A stretch of 14,024 nucleotides of DNA. It comes from Acanthamoeba lenticulata (lineage: Eukaryota > Discosea > Longamoebia > Acanthamoebidae). Made by a program: the position numbers and the translations under genes. How positions within the stretch are numbered: the stretch's first letter is position 1; each line of letters begins with the position of its first letter. The notes beneath the pieces were generated by a model that saw only the letters and a list, made by a program, of their open reading frames with translations, had not been told where the DNA came from and searched no databases. Below, one piece after another: positions 1 to 9,649 of this stretch. The DNA lies in the NCBI GenBank assembly GCA_002179805.1, contig NAVB01004808.1, positions 1 to 14,024 on the forward strand, given 5' to 3'.

Positions 1-83
1 GACCAACAGGCATCAACGGCACCCATCTCGAGTGGCACGCGGTCGGCCGGCGAGCCTTCGCGTCGCGTGACCAGGCCCGGCCC

Positions 84-3000
84 ATGGGTTCGTTCGCTCG
101 CTCACTCTTCCTCGCTTTCGTCGCCCCCGCCCTCTCTCTCTCTCTCTCCCCCTCACGCACGCCGTCAGCAGACGCCGACGTGACGATGCGGGAGGAGGAC
201 GACGAGGAGCAAACAGAGGGCATCGCGCACCCACATTCCCAGCTGACGATGGAGGAGATGATGAGGATGAGGATGAGGATGAGGATGGCCGGCGTGCGTT
301 CGTCGAACGACGACTGGGCCGGGCCGGTGCACGAGGTCGTGCGCGTGGTGCGCGTCGCTGCCGTCCCGCCCAAGCCCGAGCACCTGCCGGGGGCGACCGA
401 CGCCGACGTGGACCCCGCGGCCGCTCGGGCGTCGTCGTTATCGTTGTTTGCTCGGCTGTACCCCGGAGGCCTCGCCCTCGAGGCTACCGCCGCGGTTGAC
501 GGCGCCCTCTACCGCCTGTGCCCCGGCCACATCCCCGGGCTCGGCGGCGGCGCCGATGACGACAGGGGCTTTGAACGGCGACGGTACCGCATGACCGGCC
601 TCCGCGTGCCGGGCGCGCCCTGCATCCACGCCGACCTCCAGCTTCACGATGATGGTGTCGACGCCGACGCCGACGCCGACGACGAGTGGGATGGTGTGCG
701 CGGTAAGCGGCGGTTCGAGCCGGCCCTGACGAGCCGCGGAGAGCGCCGGGCGCTGATCGTGCGAATGGCCTTTGCCGACCAGCCGACCGTGGCCGCCGAC
801 CCAACGCGCCTGGCCGCGCTGGCGCAGAGCCTGCCGCCCTTTGTGGCGCGCGTGAGCAGTGGGCGGATGACGTTGCCCATTACCTACAACCCGGGCTGCA
901 CCTACGTGATCGGCCTCACCCTGGCCCAGGTCAACGACTACAATCAGGTTGGCCTTGCGCAGTTGATGGTCGCGGCGCAGGCCGCCGCCGCGGCGGCCTC
1001 GCCAGCATGCGCCTTCTCGGCCGCGGAGTGGGCGGGCTTCAAGCACTACATCCTGGCGCTGCCGTCGTGCAACCAGCCGTGGCTCGGCGTGGCCGGCATG
1101 CCGGGGAACGGCTTGGCCCTCAACGGCAACGCCGGGCTCGAGTTCCCGACCGTCGCGCACGAGCTCGGCCACAATCTGGGACTGCCCCACGCGAGCCTGG
1201 TGCAGCAGGCCGGCGCCGGCGTGGACGTGCTCGAGTACGGCAATCCGTACGACATCATGGGCAGCGAGGTCCACTACACCTACAACCAGCAGACCGCGAG
1301 CCTGCCCTGCTACCTGGCCGGCCTCCAGGACGCCCTCGACTGGCTCCCGCTCAAGGTCACGTACCCGCGCGACGCCTACGATCTTGGTCCGTGGCCGGCC
1401 TGGGTGGCCAATTACGTGCTGCCGCCGCTCGAGGCCTCGAATGCCGGCACCACGGCCAAGACCGTGCGCATCCCGACGGCGGCGGCGACCTACAACCACC
1501 TGAACAGCTGGCTCTACCTGAGCTGGCGCTCGACCTACGCTGGCACCGTGCGGCTGGGCGCGCTCCTCACCGAGGAGAGCTTCGACATCACCTGGGCCGG
1601 CAACGCGGGAGACCACTACCGGCTGAGCCAGGGCCGCCTCTTTGACGTGGTGCCCGGCACCATCTCACTCCGCGACGCCGCGCTGTTCCGGTCGACGCCG
1701 CTGGTCTATGGCCTCGGCGGCCGCGCGCCGGTGCTGCTTGAGGTCACGGGCGCGCCCACGGCCGCCGGCCTGCCGCTCCGCGTCACGCGCCTGCGGCCCA
1801 GCGGCGAGCGCATGGAGGGCCGGGGCTGCGCGGCGGCGCTCGCGACCGCCACGGCCTGCGAGCCGGGCCCCGACGACGTGCCCGTCCAGGCCTGCGGCTC
1901 GACGCAAGCCTACGCCATCAGCGGGTCGGCCACGGTGGTGGTCCTGCGAGTGTCGACACAAACGGAGCTCCAGGCCGTGACGGTCTCGGTCTCGCCGTGC
2001 GCCGGGAGTGAGATCGGCGCATTCCGCACATTCCCCGCGGCGCAGCACTATTATGGGAGCCCGCCACGCGTGCAGGCCGATGACGCCGTGACGGACGCCT
2101 GCTGGGGCGGCGGCCTCGAGGTCGGGGCCAACCGCGAGGAGCCCCTCTGGCTCGCCGTGCGGACCACAACCGCCGCCGCCACGACACTCAGCGTCACTCT
2201 GGCCTGCGGCGCGACGGCGCCCAACACGCGCCGGCGGCTGCGGTTCGACCGCGACGACGGCCTGGCCCTGCGCGGCGTGTTTGAGCGGGTGGGCGACCGG
2301 GCCTACGTGAGCTACTGGCATCCGTACGGTATGGAGTCGCGGCTGGGCTTTCTGTCGACGGCGCAGGCGTGGGTAACGCAGAGCTTCACCATGCGCGATG
2401 ACAACCTGCTCTTTGGCGAGTGGTCTGCGCGCGTCGCCGACCCGAGCGCGGCCGACCCGGCCCGGTGGTCCCCGGCCCGGGCGGCGGTCATCCCGCGCGT
2501 CGTCTGCCCGCGCGGGATGTACGCCACGGCCACCGACGGCAGCCAGTGCGCGGCCTGCCCGGCCTTCACCACGACCGACCGTGCCGGCGCCGTCTCGGCT
2601 GCCGAGTGCCGCTGCCGCCCGGGCTGCGCCCCTATCGACTCGTCGGCGGCGGCCGGCGGCGGCCCATGCCAGCCCTGCCCGGCGGGCACCTACGCCGAAG
2701 GCGGCGGCGTGGCGTGCCGCAGCTGCCCGGCCGGCTACACGAGCCCGCCGCGCAGCGAGCGGTTCACGTACTGCACGCCGGTCGTGCCATTCTGCCGCCG
2801 CCTCGAGATCACGGGCTTCACCACACCCTGGTACGGCGACGCGTTCAACGGCGTCTGGGCCTGGGACGGCGAGCGCGTGCTGGGCCTCGTGCCCTATTAC
2901 GTGCAGCTCAATAGCTCCAACAACCTGTGCCTGTCGGGCATGAGCTGGAACCCGCAGCGGTGGCTCTTCCAGCACTGCCTCACGCGCGCCTGGACGGCCG

Positions 3001-3212
3001 GCAGCCTCGCGCCAGGTGATGTCACCTTTGGCGCGTGGGGCACCTCGTCGCCCCACACCTGGACCGCGGGCACCCTGTTCTCCTTCAACGGCGTCACGCA
3101 CGCCTTTAACCAGTATGACGCCGAGCTGCCCTGGGTGGCCGACCCCGCCTCTGTCTCGCCGCCGGCCTTTACCTGCCTCGACCCCTCGCCGTCTCCCTCG
3201 CCGTCTTCGTTT

Positions 3213-3257
<45 letters not shown>

Positions 3258-6200
3258 GTGGCATCGGCGCGCCGGGAGACCGTGGTGGGGTGCGAGAGCT
3301 TCACGCTGGTCGGGTTCACGACGCCGTGGACCGGGGACGGGCTCAGCGGGAGTTACGTGTGGGACGGGGCCACGGTCGTCGACGGCCGGCCGGCCTACCG
3401 CCTGGCCTCGGGCGCCGCGCCGTCGCTGCCGGCGCCATTCGACACGGCCGACCCGTGCCTCATGGCCGGCTGGGCGCCTGAGGTCTGGGCCTGGCGCGCC
3501 TGCGCGACGGGCGACTACCTGACGAGCCCCGTGGGCCTCGGCGTGCGGACGCTCGACGCCGGTAGCCCGCCCTACACGTGGGCGCCCGCCAACTATTTCA
3601 CCTTCAGCGACGCCGGCGAGCGCGCGGAGGACGCGCTCTTCCCGTGGGTGGCCCAGCCGGGCGTCGTGCCGGGGCCACGTGTGATCGACTGCGCGCGCCT
3701 CTCGCCCTCGCCCTCTCCCTCGCGCACCACCGCGTCGCCGACGCCGTCGCTCTCGGTCTCGCCCTCGCTGTCGCCCTCGCCATCAACGCCGCCGGCCATC
3801 ACTGGCGTGATGATCTCGGCCGCCACGCAGGGCCAGCCCGACACCGGCCTGCCGATGGGCCTCTACACGTGGCGGAGCGACTTGGGCGGCCTCACGTGGG
3901 CCCGTGAGGGGATGCACCTAGCCTGGCACAAGCCCACGCGCTCGTGGGGCTTCACACGCCGGCCGGACCTGGACGGGACCGAGCGCTGGGCCGTGTCCGA
4001 CCTGGGCCTGTCGTGGAGCCAGGGCGACCCGCTGCCGGCGCGCCTCGACGTGCGTCTGTTTGACGCGGCCACCCGCACCTTCTCGATCCCCGTCTCGCTG
4101 TCCCTCGTCGTCGTCGCCCCCAACAACAACAATAACGCGACGGCCGTCTCATCGTCCTCTTCCTCGGCCACGCCGTTGTTGTCGCCGTCGCCATCTGGCT
4201 TGCCGTCGCTGTCGCCGTCCGCCTCGTCACCGCCGTTGCCGGTGCCGTCGGCCTCGCCGGCGGCTTCGCCAACGGCCTCGCCCACGCGGTCCCCCGCAGG
4301 CTCCCCGACTGAATCGCCCACGCAGTCGGCCACGCGCACGCCTTCGTCGAGCGTGACGCCCGCTCAGTCCTCGCCCGCGGCCTCGTCCTCTCCGACGCGA
4401 TCACGAACGCCGTCGCCGTCCTCCTCACCAGCGATCTCCTCGTCCTCCTGGCCATCAGCATCCTCCTCGCCGGCGAGCTCACAAACGCCGTCGCCTTCCA
4501 CATCGCCTGCTGGCGCCTCCACCTCGCCATCATCGCTTGTGGCGTCCTCCTCGCCGGCGGCCTCCTCCTCGCCAGCGGCTTCATCGTCGCCAGTAGCTTC
4601 CTCCTCGCCGGCGGCTTCCTCGTCGCCAGCGGCTTCCTCGTCGCCAGCGGCTTCCTCGTCGCCAGCGGCTTCCTCGTCGCCAGCGGCTTCCTCGTCGCCG
4701 GCGGCTTCCTCCTCGCCAGTAGCTTCCTCCTCGCCGGCGACTTCATCGTCGCCAGTGGCGTCCTCCTCGCCGGAGGCTTCATCGTCCTCCTCGCCAGCGG
4801 GTTCACGATCACCGTCACCTTCCTCCTCGCCAGCGGCTTCCTCCTCGCCAGCGGGTTCATCGTCGCCAGCGACCTCCTCCTCGCCGGCGGCTTCATCCTC
4901 GCCAGTGGCTTCCTCCTCGCCGGCGGGCTCTTCGTCGCCAGCGGCTTCCTCATCGCCGGCGGCTTCATCGTCCTCCTCGCCAGCGGGTTCACGATCACCG
5001 TCACCTTCTTCCTCGTCGCCAGCGGCTTCCTCCTCGCCGGCGGCTTCATCATCGCCAGTGGCTTCCTCCTCGCCGGCGGCTTCATCGTCCTCCTCGCCAG
5101 CGGGTTCACGGTCACCGTCGCCTTCCTCCTCGCTAGCGGCCTCCTCATTGCCGGCGGCTTCCTCCTCGCCAGCGGGTTCACGAACGCCGTCACCTTCCTC
5201 CTCGCTAGCAGCCTCCTCCTCGCCAGCGGGTTCACGAACGCCGTCACCTTCCTCCTCGCCATCGGCCTCCTCATCGCCCTCACCTTCCTCCTCGCCGGCG
5301 GCTTCATCATCCTCCTCGCCAGCGGGTTCACGAACGCCGTCACCTTCCTCCTCTTCCTTGCCGACGGCCTCCTCCTCGTCGGCGGCTTCATCGTCCTCCT
5401 CGCCAGCGGGTTCGCGATCACCGTCACCTTCCTCCTCGCTAGCGGCTTCATCGTCGCCAGTGGCGTCCTCCTCGCCGGCGGCCTCCTCCTCGCCGGCGGG
5501 TTCACGATCACCGTCGCCTTCCTCCTCGCCGGCGGGTGCACGAACGCCGTCACCTTCTTCCTCTTCCTTGCCAGTAGCCTCTTCCTCCCCCTCGCCAGCG
5601 GCCTCCTCATCGCCGGCGGGCTCACGAACGCCGTCACCTTCCTCCTCTTCCTTGCCGGTGGCCTCGACGGCGTCGGTGTCGGCCTCACGCACGCCGGTGG
5701 CGACGATCGTGCCGGTGCCCAACTTGAGGACCGTGCTCAACGCGCAAGACCCGGGCGCGGTGTTCAGCAACGGCTCCACGCGCCTGCTCTCGGCCTCGGT
5801 GGCGGGCTTTGCCGTCCTCTCCGGAGGGCCTCCTCTGGCGAGCCAGGTCGTCGAAGCGTTGCGGGTGGCCGCCGTCACTAGTCTGAGCGCGACCACCTTC
5901 CACGGCCTGCCGGCCAAGACCTTCACCACCACTTTTGAGGGTGCCGGCACCAGCGCAGTGCTCGAGCAGACCAATGTCGTCGTCAACGGCAGCCTGGGCG
6001 CGGAACTCAGCTTCGCGGGCGTCAACTTCACCGCGCCCCCTACGGCCTTGAAGTTCACCCTCGCGCTGAGCGCCTGGCCCTCGAACATCACCAGCGTCAA
6101 CGTCACCAGCGGCAGCAGGACCTTTGTCTACCGCCTCGCGCTCGACCTCGCGGCGCCCATCAGCCGCGTGCTGCGCGCCAACAGTGCCGGCAGCGGCGGC

Positions 6201-6755
6201 AAGATGGTCGATTGGACCCTGGAGACGACCGGCCCGCTGGTGGTCACGTTGAGCGCCTTTCGCGTGGCGCTGGTGGGGCCGAGCGGCCAGGAGGCCGAGC
6301 GGAGCATCAGCCTGACGGCCGAGGTGGACCCCAATGACGCCCGGCGGGTGGTCTTCAGCTTCGGCTTCCCCTACTTTGCCGTCGGGCCGCTTACCTACGA
6401 CCCGACCCTCTTTGTCGGCACACGCCAGGCCACGGCCACCGGCCGCGGGGGCGCCGGCGATGGCGGCGGGTGGTCGCCGGCAGTCGCGGTGGGCATCGCG
6501 GTGCCGGCAGCCCTGGGCGGCCTGGCGGCGATCGCCCTGGTGGTGGGCCTGCTCGTGTGGCGGGCCAAGCAGCTCCAGAAGCAGCAGGAGGCGGCTGCGC
6601 CGCGGCGCCGCGGGGCAACGGCGCGCTACGGGGACATTGTCAACATATTTGAGAACACGCTCTTCCGCGGCTCGACCTCTGGCGCGCCCAACGCCACCAC
6701 CTGCAGCAAGGAGGAGTCCTACCAGCTCAACCGGAGCAACTGGGCCCTCGCCTGA
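84..6755 (+). CDS. Giant membrane-anchored gametolysin-like (M11) zinc metalloprotease with Ser-rich stalk
   Basis: Single 2223-residue frame without introns. Residues 6-22 are hydrophobic and fit a signal peptide. HELGHNLGLPH at residues 359-369 gives zinc ligands H359, H363 and H369 and catalytic E360. A Met-turn (YDIMGS, M392) follows, as in metzincins of the gametolysin/M11 type, which cleave cell-wall or matrix proteins. Downstream come a Cys-rich segment (808-897), two copies of an unrecognised domain (904-1031, 1070-1203), a third Trp-rich domain (1239-1347), a Ser/Pro/Ala repeat stalk (about 1350-1870) and a Ser/Thr-rich ectodomain with N-x-S/T sites. One membrane helix lies at about 2137-2159, then a basic tail of ~64 residues. 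Gametolysin itself is only ~640 residues, so everything after the catalytic part is added architecture. The start at 84 is the first ATG giving a signal peptide. The next part is microsatellite-like, so an ATG at 186 or an upstream exon cannot be excluded. Protease family is confident; substrate unknown. Confidence 0.88.
132..147 (+). repeat. (CT)n microsatellite inside the signal-peptide region
   Basis: Eight CT units encode an alternating Ser-Leu stretch just after the hydrophobic core of the proposed signal peptide. A non-multiple-of-three slip here would break the frame, so an accurate start call matters. Confidence 0.8.
261..287 (+). repeat. (ATGAGG)n hexanucleotide repeat
   Basis: Tandem six-base units encode alternating Met-Arg near residues 60-68 of the protease precursor, between the signal peptide and the catalytic part. 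This lies in a probable pro-region of low complexity; length changes would keep the frame. Confidence 0.8.
2505..2774 (+). other. Cys-rich ephrin-receptor-like/GCC2-GCC3-like segment of the protease
   Basis: Residues 808-897 carry about a dozen cysteines with repeated C-x-x-C and CPAGT/CPAGY-type motifs. This resembles the ephrin-receptor-like Cys-rich repeats (GCC2/GCC3) of protist and metazoan surface proteins. Such modules are extracellular and disulphide-bonded, which agrees with a secreted topology. The family name rests on motif memory, not a search. Confidence 0.6.
2793..3692 (+). repeat. Two tandem copies of an unrecognised ~130-residue domain
   Basis: Residues 904-1031 and 1070-1203 each begin with a Cys, then a G-F-T-T-P-W motif, G-D, and a W/Y-x-W-D-G motif. 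Each continues with a central C-L plus W and C residues, a Y/H-T-W block, an F-x-F or F-S-F block and P-W-V-A, and ends in a Cys. Shared order and spacing indicate duplication of one fold with about four conserved cysteines. The two copies are separated by the poly-Ser run at 3213-3257. I do not recognise the family; a carbohydrate- or matrix-binding role is only a guess from its position between protease and stalk. Confidence 0.7.
3213..3257 (+). repeat. (TCG)15 microsatellite coding poly-Ser
   Basis: Fifteen uninterrupted TCG codons form a Ser linker between the two unknown domain copies of the protease. Triplet slippage would change linker length without changing frame. Confidence 0.9.
4370..5690 (+). 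repeat. 18-bp minisatellite encoding the Ser/Pro/Ala stalk
   Basis: The basic unit is 18 bases (tcctcgccagcggcttcc and variants), encoding S-S-S-P-A-A. The region 4550-4740 is the most regular. A longer block, reading roughly S-P-A-G-S-R-[ST]-P-S-P-S-S-S, is interspersed about ten times from 4790 on, giving a higher-order pattern. All variation preserves the sense frame. The peptide is typical of an extended, heavily O-glycosylated stalk that holds an enzyme off the membrane. The lack of stops in other frames here creates long antisense open frames that are not genes. Confidence 0.92.
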
Positions 6756-6849
6756 CTCATAAAATTCGCTTCACCCCAGTGCTCGCCCTCGAAATGAGAA
6801 ATAATTTATATTTCAATTATATATAAATTATTTTATTATTGAAATTTTT
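6756..6849. terminator. Short AT-rich convergent intergenic region with inverted repeat and AATAAA
   Basis: The protease (+) and the family 25-like gene (-) converge with only 94 bases between stop codons. A perfect 13-bp inverted repeat pairs 6799-6811 with 6821-6833 around a 9-base loop. On the minus strand an AATAAA lies at 6837-6832, 12 bases after that gene's stop. On the plus strand there is a near-signal ATAAAA just after the stop. The segment probably serves 3'-end formation of both transcripts; which element acts for the protease is uncertain. Confidence 0.55.
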
Positions 6850-8426
6850 TTATTTTCTTCTTCTTTTGCTCGACACCCATGAGCCATCTTTGTCGTCCGG
6901 GACCTCGAAAACAGGGTTGGCCCTGCTGAAGTAGCTCTTGAAGTCGGTTTCCTGCGCTGCAAAGTTCATCTGCCAGTCGGGGTTGTGCCGGATGGGGATG
7001 TTCCCGAGCAGTTGCGCCGCACCCAGGGCGCTGACCAGATAGCCATAGGCGAACCGAGACCCCTCGCCTGGTGGCGCCGGATCGATGTAGGGCTCCGTCC
7101 CGCGACCACTGAATACGCCACCTGAGACCATGCAGTTGCCCCACCTTGGCACCTTTGCGAGAGCCGACGTGATCTTGGTCATCTCACTTTCAAACTCGCT
7201 GATGAAATCGGCGTCGTCCTCGAGCAGCATGACGACGGTATAGTTGTTAACCAGGGCGTCGTAGTAGGCAAAGTGGTGCTTCGTCGTCACGGACAAGGTG
7301 CCACTGGCAAGGGTATAGTGCTTGGGTCCCGCCAAGCACACGAGGTCGCTGTCGGGGATCGTACGCGCGTCGTACTGGTTCACAAATGTGACATAGTTCT
7401 GTTCTTCCCATCCAGCCTTGAGCACTCTGCTGAACCGCGCCGCCATGGTCTTCAACCGCTCGGTGAGCGGTGTCCAATGGATCACATAGATGTGGTCAAT
7501 CCCAGCGACTCGGAACTCGGCGGGTGTTGGCTTCCTCGGCGGGTACGCATATTTTCTAAACACCTGGTGGAGGCATGGCTGTAGAGACGCTGGTAGCCAG
7601 CTTACTGCAGTCGCCGGGGCTTGCGTAGTAGCTGCTGGCGCTGCTTGCGAAGTAGCCGCCGGTGCTTGCGAAGTTGCTGCCGGCGCTTGCGAAGTAGCCA
7701 CCGGTGCTTGCGAAGTAGCCGCCTGTGCTTGCGTAGTAGCTGCTGGCGCTGCTTGCGAAGTAGCCACCGGTGCTTGCGAAGTAGCCGCCGGGGCTTGCGA
7801 AGTTGCTGCTGGCGCTGCTTGCGAAGTAGCCGCCGGGGCTTTCGTAGTAGCTGCTGGCACTTTCGCTGTTGCTGCCGGCGCTTGCAAAGTAGCCATCGGT
7901 GCTTGTGAAGTTGCTGCCGGTGCTTGCAAAGTAGCTGCTGGCGCTGCTTGCGAAGTAGCCGCCGGGACTTGCGAAGTTGCTGCTGGCGCTTGCGAAGTAG
8001 CCGTCGATGCTTGCGAAGTTGCTTCCGGCGCTTGCAAAGTAGCCGCCGGGGCTTGCGAAGTTGCTGCTGGCGCTTGCGAAGTAGCCGTCGATGCTTGCGA
8101 AGTAGCCGCCGGGGCTTGCGAAGTTGCTTCCGGCGCTTGCAAAGCTGCCAGCGCTTCCGTAGTAGGAGCTGCCGGCTCTTCCTCAGCAAGCGTGGGTACA
8201 GCTGGGCCTGGTTCCAAAGTCTCGTTGAACTGCCCGCCAAAGTGGTAGACGCTCACAACCAGAAGGGAGACCATTATAAACCAAAAGATGTGGCGGGGCA
8301 CACTAGCGGCTGACAACGTGCTTCTGTTCAACAGAAGAGGGGGAAGAGGAGGGACCAAAGGCTCTGTTAGTCTCGAATAGGTTGAGAAGAAGGGGAGGGT
8401 GGAGGAAAACTAACTTACTGCTCCAT
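6850..8426 (-). CDS. Type II membrane glycosyltransferase, family 25-like, with mucin-like stem
   Basis: Proposed exons (minus strand): 8426-8419 (ATG GAG CA) and 8323-6850, giving 493 residues. The donor is GTAAGT; the acceptor follows a pyrimidine-rich tract ending gaacag. This supplies the only usable ATG, since the long frame alone would have to begin at TTG, and no ATG occurs in the ~200 bases upstream of 8426. The protein has a short cytosolic tail, a signal anchor at 14-30, 25 degenerate Q-A-P-A-A-T-S repeats (65-243), then a C-terminal catalytic domain. That domain starts with a D-H-I-Y-V-I-H block (about 279-285), has T-E-R-L, and contains LEDDADF (E371-D372-D373), the acidic metal/nucleotide-sugar motif of family 25 enzymes (galactosyl- or collagen glucosyl/galactosyltransferase relatives). 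The expected site is the Golgi or ER lumen. Donor sugar and acceptor cannot be read from sequence. Confidence 0.82.
7617..8158 (-). repeat. 21/24-bp tandem repeat encoding the glycosyltransferase stem
   Basis: Twenty-five units, 21 of 21 bases and four of 24 bases (extra Ala, Q-A-A-P-A-A-T-S), encode the Thr/Ser/Pro/Ala stem between anchor and catalytic domain. Variants include Q-A-P-E-A-T-S and Q-A-S-T-A-T-S. The pattern suggests repeated expansion by slippage or unequal exchange. Its composition resembles an O-glycosylated spacer. Confidence 0.9.
8324..8418 (-). other. Intron of the family 25-like gene
   Basis: The 95-base intron has a consensus GTAAGT donor (8418-8413), a branch-like GACTAAC at 8372-8366 and a pyrimidine-rich tract before the acceptor AG at 8325-8324. 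A second acceptor AG at 8365-8364 lies immediately after the branch-like motif. Its use would join the other frame and end after 22 codons. Confidence 0.7.
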
Positions 8427-8640
8427 GGTCTCCGGCTCCCGCTTTGGTTCTGGGCTGCTCCTGGAGGGAATTGCACGAGAACAGTCACTCCCTCGAAAGA
8501 TTTCGTATTCCTGGTCTCTGAGACAGTGCGGCACGGCAAGAAGTGGCCAGTGCACAACCTGGTTGCCTCCTCTTGAGACACACTCTCCCTCGACAGCGTT
8601 GTAAAATAACAAAAATGGGAAAATCGGTCCTCTTGATCAA
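8427..8640 (-). promoter_or_regulatory. Leader and probable promoter side of the family 25-like gene
   Basis: This stretch has no ATG on the minus strand and so fits a 5' untranslated leader. CpG dinucleotides are still frequent here and stop at about 8628, where the AT-rich segment begins. No TATA element is convincing. Confidence 0.4.
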
Positions 8641-9040
8641 ATGACTCACAATTTTAGTGATGTGTATTTTTTTGTTTGTGAAATTAGATTCACTATTTTA
8701 AAAATGAAACCCCAGATATCCATGTATGATGTTTCCAAAATGAACACTATACCCATTTTTGCAAAAAATTTATAACAGAATGTCTAGAAAAAAAGTGACA
8801 ATGATCTTTTTTCACACTGAAAAAACCCATGTACAATAAAAACATATTAAAAAACATTAGAATGTACACAAAAAATGTATTTAAAATTATTGATAATCAC
8901 AAGAAATTACAAGTTCCTCAAGATTTCAGTCAAGATGGCTTGAGACACTTTTGACCTTTCATCAAAAGAAAAGGCACAATTCCATGTTGCACACTTCCTT
9001 CAGTCCTATGGTCTTTCCACCTGCCATTCTGGAAGTTTTA

Positions 9041-9160
9041 CCAGTGCATTTTAAAGGGTTTTTTTTGAATTGAAAAGATTTTGTTGGCAATCCAGAAGTC
9101 TTTTGAGGCTTCTTGGTCATCAGTACAGATGGCCACCCACTGACCAGGAGCAAAGTTGAC
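9041..9160 (-). pseudogene. Possible coding relic, 40 codons, family not recognised
   Basis: Read from 9160 down to a TAA at 9040, this gives 40 codons with good amino-acid texture: an A-P-G-Q-W-V-A-I start, D-D, and F-W-I-A-N-K-I further on. It is preceded by an acceptor-like gcag at 9164-9161. After the TAA, the adjacent frame continues the protein-like texture to about 8890 (containing S-F-D-E-R-S-K-V-S) but is cut by stops, as expected for a frameshifted C-terminus. The pattern resembles a conserved W/F-W domain with a decayed tail. I cannot name the family, and chance is not excluded. Confidence 0.3.
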
Positions 9161-9419
9161 CTGCTTCAAAAACATTAATACAACAAGGAACAAAACAAAA
9201 AAGTTTGACTAAGCTGAACCATTGGCTTTATATGATAAAGTTTGTTTTTCAACACAGAGCTTGGTCTGGCCAGTTGTGAATAATAAAAAGGCAGTAGTTG
9301 TTGAGTTTTAATAGTGTTTTATTTGTAAACAACCCTCTTGCTACATAGTCAATCCTGCTGCTCCTTCAAACTTATTGTTGACTCAACTAAAAAGAAATAA
9401 TTTGGGCTCAGTTGAAATG

Positions 9420-9625
9420 AAAGGTCCAGTCATTTTATAAAAATGATTTTATTATTACAAAAACGATTTTAATATAATTATATTTATTTTAATTTGACAA
9501 AATAAAATAAAATATTTTAATATTTTTAAAAATTTTAAAAATTGAATTTAAAAATTAAATGTTTTTTAAAAAATACAAACACATATAAGAAAAGATTTTT
9601 TTAAAAAAACTGTTTTATAATGAGA
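9420..9625. repeat. Low-complexity A/T tract
   Basis: Nearly pure A and T with short self-complementary blocks of AAAATTTT type. There is no coding potential. It could act as a matrix-attachment or nucleosome-poor element, or may simply be drifted sequence. Confidence 0.6.
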
Positions 9626-9649
9626 CAATGTGACAAATATATTTTGCCT

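Noticed and set aside
438..3101. Long antisense frames opposite the protease N-terminal half
   Set aside because: They are GC-rich shadows with no motif, overlapping a clearly coding zinc metalloprotease.
3952..6106. Two antisense frames of 578 and 580 codons (one Arg/Lys-rich, one Glu/Ala-rich)
   Set aside because: They lie over the Ser-coding minisatellite, have monotonous composition dictated by the repeat, and show no domain; the sense frame carries signal peptide, domains and membrane helix.
7490..8248. Plus-strand Cys/Val/Ala repeat frame of 252 codons
   Set aside because: Shadow of the 21-base repeat of the minus-strand glycosyltransferase.
8303..8612. Minus-strand frames of 92 and 65 codons upstream of the family 25-like gene
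   Set aside because: No ATG begins them; they cover leader and intron, and their last part is only reached by the alternative acceptor.
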